Assembly: GCF_002197645.1 (NCBI RefSeq)
Contig: NZ_CP021874.1
Coordinates: 2,232,001-2,296,000 of the forward strand
Source: Enterococcus wangshanyuanii
Lineage (GTDB): Bacteria > Bacillota > Bacilli > Lactobacillales > Enterococcaceae
Length of the DNA stretch: 64,000 bases
Direction: 5' to 3'
Positions 8,110-18,177 of this stretch are shown here, piece by piece; within the stretch, counting starts at the first letter, position 1; the number at the start of each line of letters is the position of its first letter. Both the position numbers and the translations under genes were made by a program. The notes under the pieces are model-generated. The model did no database searches, had not been told where the DNA came from, and saw nothing but the letters and a program-made list of their open reading frames with translations.

Positions 8110-9195
8110 TCAACCAATTGCTTTTAATGGATCGATCTTCACGATCGTCCGCACAGAAAACAGTGCACCTAAAACGGCAATCACCAGCATTGCTCCGCCA
8201 ATGACTAAGAAAAATACCCAGTTACTTTGAAATGGAACGGCCGTTGGTAAGACAAGTGATGTACCCACTGTTCCCAATAATCCAATTGCGATTCCTAGCA
8301 CTGCTAGTACAAAGGTTTGAACGATGACCGAAATTGAAATGTATTTTCCAGAGATCCCTTGTGCTTTCATGATGCCGAAAATCGTTGCTTTTTGCATCGT
8401 CAGTACATAAATAAAGATTCCTATGACGATCGCCGCAATCACGATCAAAAAGCCGATCATGAACCCAAAAGTCAAAACCTGAGCATTATAGCCTGGAAGC
8501 TTATTGATAAATGTTTGAATTCCATAACTTTTTAAATCATTCCCAGTTAACTCGACATTCTTCATTGCACCCTCTTTTGCACGAACGACGATTGCATTGA
8601 TTCGAGCATTTTCAGAAGTATCGGCTTTTTCAAAACGAATTTCCTGAAAAGCATTAATCGAGACATACAAAACTGGTGCAACATTAAACTTGGCATTCTC
8701 TGTAAAACCGACGATTTTAAGTTTCTTGTCATTGCCGGCAAGCTTGATCGTATCCCCTAGTTTAAAGTTGTTTTCTTCTTTCAGACTATTATTTACAACT
8801 GTTTCATCGTCATTATTGAATGCTCTTCCTTCAATGATATTCGGCATCAAAAATTCATCTTTATTGATGCCAAAGAAGCTGGCATTGACTTTCTCAGCAC
8901 CTTTTTTATCCAGCTGAATCACAGCTGCCGTTTGCCCTAATGCCGCCTTTTCTTTGGCGTTCACATCGTCAAGAGATTTTAACGGAATCATCGACATATT
9001 GATATTCGTATTGGATTCATCTGATAAGACGATTCCATCCGCCTGCCATTTATCCACAGCTGTCCGATTGTCTTGCGCCAAACCGTAGGCTAAACCTGTT
9101 AAGAAAAAAACTAAGTACGAGATTAAAAACATCACACTGATGATCAGTGCATATCGTAATTTTGAACGGGTGATTTCATTCCATGCTAAAAACAT
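8110..9195 (-). CDS. ABC transporter permease, FtsX/MacB family
   Basis: The start is ATG 9195 behind GGAGGAGGATATA; a longer frame upstream to 9264 has no such site. The 361-residue protein has one N-terminal membrane helix (about 16-38), a large extracytoplasmic domain (about 40-235), and three C-terminal helices (GFMIGFLIVIAAIVIGIFIY, SVIVQTFVLAVLGIAIGLLG, VFFLVIGGAMLVIAVLGALF). This is the classic MacB-type permease topology. It pairs with the ATPase downstream. It starts about 170 bp from the divergent signal peptidase gene. Confidence 0.9.
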   Translation of the reverse strand: MFLAWNEITRSKLRYALIISVMFLISYLVFFLTGLAYGLAQDNRTAVDKWQADGIVLSDESNTNINMSMIPLKSLDDVNAKEKAALGQTAAVIQLDKKGAEKVNASFFGINKDEFLMPNIIEGRAFNNDDETVVNNSLKEENNFKLGDTIKLAGNDKKLKIVGFTENAKFNVAPVLYVSINAFQEIRFEKADTSENARINAIVVRAKEGAMKNVELTGNDLKSYGIQTFINKLPGYNAQVLTFGFMIGFLIVIAAIVIGIFIYVLTMQKATIFGIMKAQGISGKYISISVIVQTFVLAVLGIAIGLLGTVGTSLVLPTAVPFQSNWVFFLVIGGAMLVIAVLGALFSVRTIVKIDPLKAIG

Positions 9196-9367
9196 TATAT
9201 CCTCCTCCTTATCGATCGATAAGTTTCTGTAAAAAAGTATAGCAAACTTTCGATCACACAACAAAAAATTTGCTTAGCTGATGAATTGTCATCCTCTAGC
9301 CTTGTTTTCTTCCTACCTTTTCTTTGATATACTAAATACATAACTATACGCAAAGTGAGGCTTTTTA

Positions 9368-9913
9368 ATGAAGAATAAGCATCCCTATTTATACACCGTG
9401 ATCCAGCTAGCTGTTGCCGTTGCATTTGTTGTATTTCTTAGAAAAGTTGTCTTGACTCCTGTAGAAGTTATCGGTATTTCTATGGAGCCAACATATCATG
9501 AATCGGATCGTTTATGGCAATCGTCGTTGATCAAGCCCCAGCGTTTTGACACGGCGACATTCCCTAGTCCCCGCAATGGCAAACGAATCGTCAAACGGAT
9601 CATCGGACTTCCGGGTGAAACAGTCCGCATCGAAAATGATCAGCTCTATATTGATGATAAGCCCTATGATGAACCTTATTTAGATGAGGCAAAAGCAAAA
9701 TTAACAGATGGAAAACCCTTAACAAAAGACTTTTCTCTAAATACAATAGAAGTTGGTGCTGATACAGTCGTTCCTGATGGCCATTTTTTTGTTCTAGGGG
9801 ATAACCGAAGACGTGCCGATGATAGTCGTTACTTTGGTTTTGTCGATCAAAAGGATATTTATGGGGTCGTTTATTTCCGCTATTATCCGCTGAATAAAAT
9901 TGGTTTACAATAA
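9368..9913 (+). CDS. lepB: Signal peptidase I
   Basis: The 181-residue protein has one N-terminal membrane anchor (about 9-25) and the type I signal peptidase boxes: catalytic Ser38 in GISMEPT, catalytic Lys76 in GKRIVKRIIGLPGE, and box E GDNRRRADDSRYFG. It removes signal peptides from exported proteins on the outer face of the membrane. The length fits the Gram-positive SipS/SpsB group. A TATACT -10 element at about 9331 suits its own promoter. A strong bidirectional hairpin follows. The symbol follows the family name; enterococci may hold several paralogues. Confidence 0.93.
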   Translation: MKNKHPYLYTVIQLAVAVAFVVFLRKVVLTPVEVIGISMEPTYHESDRLWQSSLIKPQRFDTATFPSPRNGKRIVKRIIGLPGETVRIENDQLYIDDKPYDEPYLDEAKAKLTDGKPLTKDFSLNTIEVGADTVVPDGHFFVLGDNRRRADDSRYFGFVDQKDIYGVVYFRYYPLNKIGLQ

Positions 9914-9920
9914 ATGACAA

Positions 9921-9970
9921 AAAAACATTGAAGCGAGAGGCATGATTTCTCTCATTTCAATGTTTTTTAA
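9921..9970. terminator. Bidirectional terminator between signal peptidase and the YktB-type gene
   Basis: A stem of about 12 bp (AAAAACATTGAA at 9921-9932 with TTCAATGTTTTTT at 9956-9968) encloses an inner GAGAG/CTCTC pairing and has T runs in both directions. The flanking genes converge on it. Confidence 0.85.
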
Positions 9971-9975
9971 TTTTT

Positions 9976-10599
9976 TTACTGATGTTTTTTAGCTAATTGA
10001 TATAACGGTAGCAATGCTTCATAGGTTTGTAGCATATATTCACGTGCCTTGTTTGGATCATTCAGTAAGGGATCTGTTTTTTCAATGATTCGGCCAATTT
10101 GAAACTCACCCTTTTTCACATCTCTAAAACGAACAAGGATTTTTTCTAAATCAGCTTCATTCAAGCGTTCAATTTGAGGCTGAGTATGATCGATCGATAC
10201 ATAGAAATCATCCGGCAATTGTTTAAATAATTTTTGATTGTCTAAAAAGGCCTGAGCGATTTCTTTTTCATTTTTGGGGTTATCGATCAACGACAGCCAC
10301 ATAAATAAGTAATCCGGCCAAATACCCAATTGGAAATGAGCGTCCATTTTATAGCCGCGCTTTTTCTGACTCAAAGCAGACCATGTATTTTCAGGCGGAT
10401 AGACAGTTCTACGGCGATGTTGCGCGATATGCACAAAAAATTCTGTTTCCAACTGTTCTCCTAATTGTTCTGCAAAATAGTCATCCAGTTCTTGAAACTT
10501 CGGCTGGATCACTGCCCGAATGCCTTCCATTCTTTGATCTAAGCCTTCTATTGTAAATACGTCAAAATCTTTTTCAGTAAACATCAACATTACAGTCAT
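9976..10599 (-). CDS. YktB-family protein (DUF1054)
   Basis: The 207-residue soluble protein (FTEKDFDVFTIEGLDQRMEG, then HIAQHRRRTVYPPENTWSAL) matches my memory of B. subtilis YktB in length and opening. The family is conserved in Firmicutes without a firmly known function. ATG 10599 lies only two or three bases after AGAGGAG, so ATG 10590 or 10584 may be the true start. It is followed 24 bp away by the upstream acetyltransferase gene in the same direction and may be cotranscribed. Confidence 0.8.
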   Translation of the reverse strand: MTVMLMFTEKDFDVFTIEGLDQRMEGIRAVIQPKFQELDDYFAEQLGEQLETEFFVHIAQHRRRTVYPPENTWSALSQKKRGYKMDAHFQLGIWPDYLFMWLSLIDNPKNEKEIAQAFLDNQKLFKQLPDDFYVSIDHTQPQIERLNEADLEKILVRFRDVKKGEFQIGRIIEKTDPLLNDPNKAREYMLQTYEALLPLYQLAKKHQ

Positions 10600-10623
10600 T
10601 TCTCCTCTTGCTTGTTCGTTATT

Positions 10624-11193
10624 TTATCCATGCAGCTGTTGCCATTCTTCAACCGTGATTCCTCTTAGAACATCAGTGACAACTTTGCCTTTCCACAGCC
10701 GAGCATTAGGAATGGTGCCTTCAACTTTCATCCCGATTTTCTCCATTACCCGTCCGGATTTTGGATTGTCGATATCATGAACCGCGCAAATCCGAATCAG
10801 CTTGAGGTCTCCAAAACCGAGACGAAGTAGTTCATTTGCAGCTTCCGGTACATAACCTTTGCCCCAGAATTTTTTATTCAGCGTATACCCAATTTCACCA
10901 TTATGATGCTGCTCTTCAACCCGTAGATCGATCGTCCCGATAAACTGCCCAGTTTCTTTCAATTCTATACCATACTTTCCTAAAGGAGCACTGACAAAAT
11001 AATTTGCAATACTTTCTTTGGTGTCTTTGAGTGTTTGATGCAGCGGGAAAACATAGGTGACTGTTTCCTCATCCGATGCATACTCATGCATCTCTTTCGC
11101 ATCCTCCAGTGTCACCGGTCGTAAAATCAAACGCTCAGTTTCCAGACGTTGGTTCTGAGCAAAAATCAAGTTTCGGTTGATTACTAATTCCAT
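10624..11193 (-). CDS. GNAT acetyltransferase, RimJ/RimL type
   Basis: The 189-residue protein shows the GNAT fold signature of N-terminal protein or small-molecule acetyltransferases: ETERLILRPVTLEDA at the start, GEIGYTLNKKFWGKGYVPEA (acetyl-CoA loop) and DNPKSGRVMEKIGMKVEGTI near the end. Related enzymes acetylate ribosomal proteins or amino-group substrates such as antibiotics, and the substrate here is not evident. The start follows CAGGTGACCCT. It lies upstream of the YktB-type gene in the same direction. Confidence 0.88.
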   Translation of the reverse strand: MELVINRNLIFAQNQRLETERLILRPVTLEDAKEMHEYASDEETVTYVFPLHQTLKDTKESIANYFVSAPLGKYGIELKETGQFIGTIDLRVEEQHHNGEIGYTLNKKFWGKGYVPEAANELLRLGFGDLKLIRICAVHDIDNPKSGRVMEKIGMKVEGTIPNARLWKGKVVTDVLRGITVEEWQQLHG

Positions 11194-11284
11194 AGGGTCA
11201 CCTGCTTTTTATACTACTTTACAGAAAGACTAAACGCCATGCAAGTTAAATTTAAACAAAATAAAAAATAGTCGTTGATGTTAT

Positions 11285-11797
11285 TCATATATTCCTTTTA
11301 AATTGCTTATTCACTTCATTTTCTTCTTTGATTCTCAACATAAGAATAATCATATAAATAGGTAAGCCGATAATCCCTGTCAACCAAGCATGGAAGAATA
11401 GGATTATTCCTATTAATTCAGGAATAAGATTAAAAAAATAATTTGGATGCTTGACCTTCCTAAATAGCCAATGATCAATGTAGACATGGTCACTCGCAAT
11501 CATCAGTTTGACCGTCCAAAATTTCCCAAGTAAATGAATAATGTAAACTAAAACAGCATACGAAAGCCCAATCAATAACAGCCCTATTACACTAATCGAA
11601 TCTAAACGTATCTTTCTTATGATCCCTTCAAAAAAGGCAGAAAAATAAATAATTGTGTGGATAATTGCTAGTAGAAAAGAAACTTTTTCCCCATATTCAA
11701 CGCCACCAGCAGCTATAAGTGCTTTTTCTTGTTTGATTGAATACCTCAAAAATAGCAACCTAATGCTTGCAAATAATAAAAATGACAAATAAATCAT
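11285..11797 (-). CDS. Isoprenylcysteine methyltransferase-like (ICMT/PEMT) membrane protein
   Basis: The 170-residue protein has about five hydrophobic segments and the C-terminal motif RKVKHPNYFFNLIPELIGII, the HPxY-type motif that binds S-adenosylmethionine in ICMT and phospholipid methyltransferase relatives. Bacterial members such as B. subtilis YpbQ have poorly known substrates. The start follows TAAAGGAGCGGTATACA. The gene is AT-rich and monocistronic by spacing, lying between the acetyltransferase and the trp operon. Confidence 0.75.
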   Translation of the reverse strand: MIYLSFLLFASIRLLFLRYSIKQEKALIAAGGVEYGEKVSFLLAIIHTIIYFSAFFEGIIRKIRLDSISVIGLLLIGLSYAVLVYIIHLLGKFWTVKLMIASDHVYIDHWLFRKVKHPNYFFNLIPELIGIILFFHAWLTGIIGLPIYMIILMLRIKEENEVNKQFKRNI

Positions 11798-11888
11798 TGT
11801 ATACCGCTCCTTTATGTTTAAATCTCTGACCTCCCTATTTTAGTTTAAACAAAAACAATTAACAATACTTTTTATTTTTAAAAACATT

Positions 11889-12650
11889 CTAAAAGACAGA
11901 TTTAACAAACTTTTCAACTTCGATCGTTTTTCCTTCACTCAACAATTGAACAATTTTACTCCCCACGATCACTCCGGCGCAATTTCGTCTAAACCGTTCA
12001 ACATGCTCCTTGGTAGAAACGCCGAATCCAGCAAGAACAGGTTTATCACTGATACTTTGGATGTAAGCTAAATGTTGATCCAGAGAAGCTTGGTACTCCC
12101 TACCGACACCAGTCACACCATTGACCGCCACTGCGTAAATAAACCCTTCGCCAGCTTCCACCAACTCAACGATCCGTTTTTTTGGTGTCGTTAATGCAAT
12201 TAGTGGAATCAAAGCAATATCACTTTCTTTCAAAAGAGGTTTTATTAATTCTTGATGTTCAAACGGCAAATCCGGAATGATCAGGCCTTTGACATTGGTT
12301 TCCTGTAATTCTTGGATGAATGTTTCTAATCCAAAATAAAAAATTGGGTTGAAATATGTCATTAAAACTAATGGCGTCTGGGTTTGGATTTTTTTTAATT
12401 TAGCGATGATCTTTGTCAGAGATACTTCTTTTTGCAGTGCACGCAGCCCCGCGGCTTGAATAACAGGTCCATCTGCCACTGGATCTGAAAATGGAATCCC
12501 CAATTCAATCGCACTAGCACCCGCCTCAGAAAGTAGAGAAATTTCACTCTCCAACTGATCCAAACCTTGTGCCCCCGCCATGATATACGGGACAAAAATC
12601 GTTTCATCATTCTGTTGTTTTGTTTTTAAATGCTTGGTCAATGTTTTCAT
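11889..12650 (-). CDS. trpA: Tryptophan synthase alpha subunit
   Basis: The 253-residue TIM-barrel protein carries the catalytic Glu49 and Asp60 in [19 protein letters not shown] and the glycerol-phosphate binding region near [10 protein letters not shown]. It cleaves indole-3-glycerol phosphate and passes indole to TrpB through the subunit tunnel. It is the last gene of trpEGDCFBA and overlaps the end of trpB by four bases, typical of coupled translation. I see no strong terminator after it before the next gene. Confidence 0.97.
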   Translation of the reverse strand: MKTLTKHLKTKQQNDETIFVPYIMAGAQGLDQLESEISLLSEAGASAIELGIPFSDPVADGPVIQAAGLRALQKEVSLTKIIAKLKKIQTQTPLVLMTYFNPIFYFGLETFIQELQETNVKGLIIPDLPFEHQELIKPLLKESDIALIPLIALTTPKKRIVELVEAGEGFIYAVAVNGVTGVGREYQASLDQHLAYIQSISDKPVLAGFGVSTKEHVERFRRNCAGVIVGSKIVQLLSEGKTIEVEKFVKSVF

Positions 12651-13840
12651 TTGTTATCCCCCTGTTCGAACAATGCTTTGATCTGCTGTACATCTTTATC
12701 CCCACGCCCTGAAAGACATACGATGATTTGTTTCTCTTTTCCAAGTTCCTTCGCCACTTTCACCGCATGACTAATGGCATGAGCACTTTCTAACGCGGGA
12801 ATGATCCCTTCCGTTTGACATAGTAATTCAAAAGCGTCCAGTGCTTCTTGATCTGTGACAGAAGCATACGTGGCACGATCGATATCATTTAAATGGCAGT
12901 GCTCTGGACCTAATCCAGGATAATCCAAGCCGGCTGAAATCGAAAAGGCTTCTAAGATTTGGCCGTTCTCATCTTGAAGCAGCTTCATCATCGCTCCGTG
13001 CAGTACACCTGTTTTTCCTTTATTGATCGTTGCTGCATGTGACTCTGTCTCTAAACCTAAACCTGCTGCTTCTACTCCGATCAACGCCACCTGATCATTG
13101 ATAAAAGGATAAAAAATCCCCATCGCATTGCTGCCGCCACCCACACAAGCGACAACTGCATCTGGCAATTTTTGTTCTGCTTCTAAAATCTGACGTCGTG
13201 CCTCGATGCCAATGATACTTTGGTAATCACGAACAATTTCAGGAAATGGATGCGGCCCTAAAACTGAACCCATCACATAATGGGTATCCTCGACATTAGC
13301 AACCCAAAACCGTAAAGCTTCATTCACGGCATCTTTTAATGTCTCACTTCCAGACGTCACACTTACCACTTTAGCACCTAATAATTCCATACGAAAAACA
13401 TTCAATGATTGACGAGCCACATCCACTGAACCCATAAAAACAGTACATTCCATTCCAAACAGAGCGGCTACAGTTGCCGTTGCTACTCCATGCTGACCAG
13501 CACCAGTTTCAGCAACGACTTTGTTTTTGCCCATTTTTTTAGCTAATAAAATTTGTCCGATCGTATTATTGATCTTATGTGCACCTGTATGGTTTAAATC
13601 TTCTCGTTTTAAATAGATCTTCGCTCCGCCAATTTTGTCTGTTAATCGCTCAGCAAAATACAGAGGATTTTCTCTTCCAACATATTGTTTTAGATAATAA
13701 TTTAATTCCTCTTGAAATTCTTCGTCTTTTTTTGATGCTTCATAGACTTCTTCTAACTCTTTTACTGCATACATCAATGTTTCTGGGACAAACTGTCCGC
13801 CAAATTCACCATAAAATCCTTCAATTGGTTGTTTATACAT
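12647..13840 (-). CDS. trpB: Tryptophan synthase beta subunit
   Basis: The 397-residue PLP enzyme has the Schiff-base Lys89 in [14 protein letters not shown] and the phosphate-binding loop [12 protein letters not shown]. It condenses indole with serine to give tryptophan. Length and motifs are those of the TrpB1 type that partners TrpA, which is encoded next. It overlaps trpF by eight bases. The start follows GAAGGAGGAAAACA. Confidence 0.98.
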   Translation of the reverse strand: MYKQPIEGFYGEFGGQFVPETLMYAVKELEEVYEASKKDEEFQEELNYYLKQYVGRENPLYFAERLTDKIGGAKIYLKREDLNHTGAHKINNTIGQILLAKKMGKNKVVAETGAGQHGVATATVAALFGMECTVFMGSVDVARQSLNVFRMELLGAKVVSVTSGSETLKDAVNEALRFWVANVEDTHYVMGSVLGPHPFPEIVRDYQSIIGIEARRQILEAEQKLPDAVVACVGGGSNAMGIFYPFINDQVALIGVEAAGLGLETESHAATINKGKTGVLHGAMMKLLQDENGQILEAFSISAGLDYPGLGPEHCHLNDIDRATYASVTDQEALDAFELLCQTEGIIPALESAHAISHAVKVAKELGKEKQIIVCLSGRGDKDVQQIKALFEQGDNK

Positions 13841-14438
13841 TGTTTTCCTCCTTCGCCTTCTTTAAAAAGGCGCTGATTTTTTTTAAATCCTTTATTCCAT
13901 CCGTTTCAACTCCGCTGGAAACATCTACCGCATATGGTGAAAACATTCGTTTCGCTTCTTGAACATTTTCGATCGTCAATCCGCCAGCAATAACTATTTT
14001 TTTGTCTGTTAACTGATCCAGAGCTAGTTTTTCCCAATCGAATACTTGTCCATTTCCACCAACAAACTCTTGTGGCGGCGCATCGAAAAGTAAATAGTCG
14101 GTCGTCGCAGCTTGGATCCTCTTGATTTGCTCATCGCCATCGACAGAGATCGCCTGAATGATTGGAACAGAGTACTGATCCGTCGCTACCATCCCATGGA
14201 TCTGGAGCATATCTAATTTTGCTTGTTGAATAATTCGTTCAGCTTCTTCGTATTTCGGTGCAACCATGACGCCGACTTTTTTGACTGTTTCCGGCACATC
14301 TTTCGTGATTTCTCTGACTTCATCTGGACTGATCTTTCGTTTACTTTCGGCAAAAACAAATCCAAGATAGTCTGCGCCATTTTTGACTGCTGTATCCACC
14401 TGCTTCTTTGTTTTTAAGCCGCATATTTTGACTTTCAT
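13833..14438 (-). CDS. trpF: Phosphoribosylanthranilate isomerase
   Basis: The 201-residue TIM barrel opens with [20 protein letters not shown], whose Cys7 is the general base of the family, and has [20 protein letters not shown] and [14 protein letters not shown] near the end. It performs the Amadori rearrangement of phosphoribosylanthranilate to CdRP. It overlaps trpC by four bases upstream and trpB downstream. Here TrpC and TrpF are separate proteins, unlike the fused enzyme of enterobacteria. Confidence 0.96.
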   Translation of the reverse strand: MKVKICGLKTKKQVDTAVKNGADYLGFVFAESKRKISPDEVREITKDVPETVKKVGVMVAPKYEEAERIIQQAKLDMLQIHGMVATDQYSVPIIQAISVDGDEQIKRIQAATTDYLLFDAPPQEFVGGNGQVFDWEKLALDQLTDKKIVIAGGLTIENVQEAKRMFSPYAVDVSSGVETDGIKDLKKISAFLKKAKEENNV

Positions 14439-15193
14439 CGTTTCACCTGCAATTCCTTAACTTTTGACTTAGGATCATTTTGGCGCATCAATCCTTCACC
14501 CACTAAAATTGCCTGGTATCTTTCTTTCACTCGTTCTGCCTGTTCCTGATTAGAGAAACCGGATTCGCTAATGTAAACTGCTTGTGTTGTTTGTTTTTCT
14601 CCTAGTGTTTGACTGACTTCAAGAGAAACCTCAAATGTTTTCAAGTTGCGATTGTTGACCCCTATCAGTACTGCACCTAGCTTTTCAGCAATGATCAGTT
14701 CCTGCTCATCATGAACCTCGACCAGCACTTCTAGATCTAATGCCAGCGCTTGTGTGTAAAGCTGTTCGAGTTCAGCATATGATAGTGCAGCAACGATCAA
14801 TAAAACGATGGTTGCTCCTGCATTCCGTGCACGAATCAATTGTTTTTCATCAATAATAAAGTCTTTACATAAAACTGGTATATTCACCTGAGCGGCTATT
14901 TGCCGTAAATCTTCGATCGAACCTTTAAAGAAGCTTTCATCGGTAAGGACTGAAATAGCCGTGACACCGGCCTGCTCATAAGCTTTCGCCTGTTCAAGAA
15001 TATCGACTCCTAAATTGATTGCACCTTTGGATGGCGAAGCACGTTTGACTTCTCCAATGATATGCATTCGTTCAGGCTGTGCATTTACTCGCTCATAGAA
15101 AGAGATAGTTTGACGAAGTGGCTGCAGTTTTTCTTTGGTCATTTGTGCCGTTTCTTGTCTTTTTTCACTAAGAATCTGATCTAAAAAATCCAT
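14435..15193 (-). CDS. trpC: Indole-3-glycerol phosphate synthase
   Basis: The 252-residue TIM barrel carries IIGEVKRASPSKGAIN (the catalytic lysine motif), VLCKDFIIDEKQL and VLIGVNNRNLKTFEV. It closes CdRP to indole-3-glycerol phosphate. ATG 15193 lies directly next to the trpD stop at 15194, consistent with translational coupling within the operon. Confidence 0.97.
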   Translation of the reverse strand: MDFLDQILSEKRQETAQMTKEKLQPLRQTISFYERVNAQPERMHIIGEVKRASPSKGAINLGVDILEQAKAYEQAGVTAISVLTDESFFKGSIEDLRQIAAQVNIPVLCKDFIIDEKQLIRARNAGATIVLLIVAALSYAELEQLYTQALALDLEVLVEVHDEQELIIAEKLGAVLIGVNNRNLKTFEVSLEVSQTLGEKQTTQAVYISESGFSNQEQAERVKERYQAILVGEGLMRQNDPKSKVKELQVKR

Positions 15194-16207
15194 CTATGCT
15201 ACCTCCTTTTGCATACGAATCAATTGCTGTAATTTATCAAATGCTGCGCCACTGGAAACACACTCTTTTGCTAAAGAAATTCCTTCTTTGACCGTACTCA
15301 CTTTTCCATTACTAAAAAATCCTAATCCAGCATTCAATAGAACCGTATCTAAATAAGGACTAACCTGATTTTTCAAAATAGACAGCAGAATTTCTGTATT
15401 TTGTTCGGCAGTTCCACCACGAATAGCTGATAACGGCAAACGAGTAAAACCAAATTCTTCAGGTCTGATCTCATGCATAGAAATCGTACTATTTTCCAAT
15501 AACGCGAAATGGGTCGTTCCTGCTAAAGACGCTTCATCCATGCCGCCAGATCCATTAACGACGATTGCCCGTTTCCGTCCTAAGCCTCCAAGTGTTTTAG
15601 CTGTCTCTTCCAGCAAGTCTCGCCGATAAGTTCCCATCAATTGTGACTCTAAAGTAACCGGATTCGTCAAGGGCCCGATCAAATTTAGAATAGTGGGTGT
15701 CCCTAGCTCTTTACGAACCTTCATCACATAGTTCATTTTGGGATGCATATGAGGGGCAAATAGAAAAGCTAATCCTACCTCGTTGAGTAATGTGCTTAAC
15801 TTGGCTGGAAGCAAGGACAAATCAAGTCCCAAGCACTCAAAAATATCCGCGCTTCCTGATTTACTGGAAATACTTCGATTGCCATGCTTTGCAACGGTTA
15901 CTCCTCCTGCTGCTAGAACAAAAGCAGCTGTCGTACTAATATTGAAACTCCCAGACTGATCGCCGCCTGTACCACAGTTATCCATCACATTGTGAGCGTC
16001 ACACGTGATCTTAACAGCTTTTCCTTGAATGGTTTCAGCAATTCCCGCCATCTCTTCTGCAGTCTCCCCTTTGCATTTCAACGCCGTTAAAAAAGCAGCG
16101 ATTTGACTGTCTGTCATTTCTCCTTCAAACATTTTTTCTGCCATTTGCTGAGCCTCTTGACGTGTCAAATGTTCACGTGCAAAAACTTTCTCAAGTAGTC
16201 GTTTCAT
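15194..16207 (-). CDS. trpD: Anthranilate phosphoribosyltransferase
   Basis: The 337-residue enzyme has the PRPP-binding motif DNCGTGGDQSGSFNIST and KHGNRSISSKSGSADIFECL. It transfers phosphoribose to anthranilate. I take ATG 16207 because GGAGG ends nine bases upstream; ATG 16213 is two codons further upstream and only three bases from that site. The start lies inside the end of trpG, a 17-base overlap typical of this operon. Confidence 0.97.
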   Translation of the reverse strand: MKRLLEKVFAREHLTRQEAQQMAEKMFEGEMTDSQIAAFLTALKCKGETAEEMAGIAETIQGKAVKITCDAHNVMDNCGTGGDQSGSFNISTTAAFVLAAGGVTVAKHGNRSISSKSGSADIFECLGLDLSLLPAKLSTLLNEVGLAFLFAPHMHPKMNYVMKVRKELGTPTILNLIGPLTNPVTLESQLMGTYRRDLLEETAKTLGGLGRKRAIVVNGSGGMDEASLAGTTHFALLENSTISMHEIRPEEFGFTRLPLSAIRGGTAEQNTEILLSILKNQVSPYLDTVLLNAGLGFFSNGKVSTVKEGISLAKECVSSGAAFDKLQQLIRMQKEVA

Positions 16208-16784
16208 AGTCATAGTCCTCCATTGATTGAATAAAATTTTGAATGATTTTCTCTCCTATAGGTGTACCGATCGATTCAGGATGAAACTGTAGTCCAAAAA
16301 GGGGATATTTTTGATGCTCGATCGCCATGATTTCTTGATCATCTTTAGCTGTTGCAGAAATGATAAATTCCTTTGAAAGTGTACTTGGATCGATCACTAA
16401 CGAATGATAACGCATCACTGGTACCTCAGATGCAACATCTTTAAAGAGATGGCTTTCTGATTCTGTAGTGATCATCGATTGCTTACCGTGACGAATTTCT
16501 TCAGCTAAAACAACTTGAGCGCCAAATACCTCGCCAATCGTCTGATGCCCTAAACAAATACCCAAAATAGGTTTTTGCTGATAAAATGCATGAATCACTT
16601 TTTTCACGTCCCCTGTTTCTGCTGGTGTCCCTGGTCCTGGCGAAATCACGATAGCTTTCGCCTGCCTTGCTAATTCAAGGAGCTGATCATCATCGTTTCT
16701 AGCAACTACGACCTTTCTTGAACTACCTAATAAATGGGCTAAATTATAAGTAAATGAATCATAATTATCGATCAATAGAATCAT
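16191..16784 (-). CDS. trpG: Anthranilate synthase glutamine amidotransferase component
   Basis: The 197-residue class I amidotransferase has the nucleophile Cys77 in PILGICLGHQTIGE and the catalytic His/Glu pair in LFGLQFHPESIGTP. It supplies ammonia to TrpE. In some Firmicutes this subunit is shared with p-aminobenzoate synthase; here it lies inside the trp operon, overlapping trpE by four bases and trpD by 17. No fusion to TrpD is seen. Confidence 0.96.
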   Translation of the reverse strand: MILLIDNYDSFTYNLAHLLGSSRKVVVARNDDDQLLELARQAKAIVISPGPGTPAETGDVKKVIHAFYQQKPILGICLGHQTIGEVFGAQVVLAEEIRHGKQSMITTESESHLFKDVASEVPVMRYHSLVIDPSTLSKEFIISATAKDDQEIMAIEHQKYPLFGLQFHPESIGTPIGEKIIQNFIQSMEDYDYETTT

Positions 16785-18145
16785 TGGCTCACCTCCAATA
16801 ATGCTTTCGCTTTTTGCAGCGTCTCTTCGTATTCTTTTGTGGGGTCAGAATCATGGACGATTCCTGCTCCTGCTTGGACATAAGCAGTTCCTTTATGAAT
16901 GATCATCGTACGGATCGCAATAGCAAAATCCGCTTGATCATCTTTAGATAAATAACCAACTGCGCCGGCATAGATATTTCTTTTGACCGGTTCTAATTCA
17001 TAAATGCGCTGCATCGCTCTGATCTTCGGTGCTCCGCTGACTGTGCCAGCCGGCAAAGTTGCTTTTAACGCATCCATCGAGGAAAAACCTGATTTTAATT
17101 TCCCTGTAACGACAGAAACCAAATGCATCACAAATCGATATTTTTCGACTGTCATATAAATTGGTACTTCTACCGAACCAGTTTCGCTGACTCTGCCAAT
17201 ATCATTTCTCCCCAAATCAATCAACATCAAATGTTCCGCCCGTTCTTTTTCATCATTGAGCAGTTCATTTTCTAATAGTGTGTCCTGTTCAACGGTTCCC
17301 CCACGTTTTCGTGTTCCGGCAATTGGATTCGTCGTAACGATTCCAGCCTTGACGCTGACCAAGCTCTCTGGTGATGAACCGACGACATAGGTTTCCCCAA
17401 AATCTAAGAAATACAGATAGGTGGATGGGTTAGTGACACGCAGACGACGATAATAGTCGAATGGATCTCCACTGAACACTGCTTTTAAGCGCTGTGATGG
17501 TACCATTTGGAATAAATCGCCTTGTCGAATGTACTCTTTTATCTTACTGACTACTTGCTCAAAGTCTTCTTTTGTAAAATTACTTTCATAGTTCAGCGGT
17601 GCTAATTGAATGTCTTTTCGTTCTGCTTCATTTGGTATTTGAAGCTCATTACTTCTTTGATTGAGCGCTTTTTCTAACTCTTCTATAGTCCGATTCGAGT
17701 AGGTATCCGCTTCGACAAGCGAAATTTTTTCCCCCACATGATCGAAAATCAAATAAGAGTCAAATAGGTAAAAATGAATGTCTGGAATATTTAGCTCATC
17801 AAAAGGAATTTCTCCCAGCTCTTCATAACAGGTGATCACATCGTAGCCTACATATCCAATTGCTCCGCCTTGAAAGGGAAGCACTATGTCAGCTTCTTCC
17901 TTTTTTAAAACAAACCTCTCGATTTCTTTTAATGGGTCACGTGTTTTGAACACTTTACCACCAATAGTCAATTGGCTTCCTGCATACGTAATTTCAGCTG
18001 CTGCATCCCAAGCAATAATCGAATATCGACCTTTGCTTTTGTCTCTGGGGATACTCTCTAAGAGACATTTGTTTTTTCCTTTGATCCGTAAAAATGCGGA
18101 GATAGCCGTTAAATAATCGGCTTGAATTTCTTTGATCAACTGCAT
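16781..18145 (-). CDS. trpE: Anthranilate synthase component I
   Basis: The 454-residue chorismate-using enzyme has the C-terminal catalytic motifs FQMVPSQRLKAVFSGDPFDY, NPIAGTRKRGGTVEQD, LIDLGRNDIGRVSETGSVEV and LPAGTVSGAPKIRAMQRIYE. With TrpG it makes anthranilate from chorismate and glutamine. It is the first structural gene of trpEGDCFBA. The ribosome site (AAAGAGGGAAATAG) is modest. Two T-box-type terminators and a repeat array lie upstream, so expression should respond to uncharged tRNA-Trp. Confidence 0.96.
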   Translation of the reverse strand: MQLIKEIQADYLTAISAFLRIKGKNKCLLESIPRDKSKGRYSIIAWDAAAEITYAGSQLTIGGKVFKTRDPLKEIERFVLKKEEADIVLPFQGGAIGYVGYDVITCYEELGEIPFDELNIPDIHFYLFDSYLIFDHVGEKISLVEADTYSNRTIEELEKALNQRSNELQIPNEAERKDIQLAPLNYESNFTKEDFEQVVSKIKEYIRQGDLFQMVPSQRLKAVFSGDPFDYYRRLRVTNPSTYLYFLDFGETYVVGSSPESLVSVKAGIVTTNPIAGTRKRGGTVEQDTLLENELLNDEKERAEHLMLIDLGRNDIGRVSETGSVEVPIYMTVEKYRFVMHLVSVVTGKLKSGFSSMDALKATLPAGTVSGAPKIRAMQRIYELEPVKRNIYAGAVGYLSKDDQADFAIAIRTMIIHKGTAYVQAGAGIVHDSDPTKEYEETLQKAKALLEVSQ

Positions 18146-18177
18146 CTATTTCCCTCTTTTCTATATTTAGTAAAACA

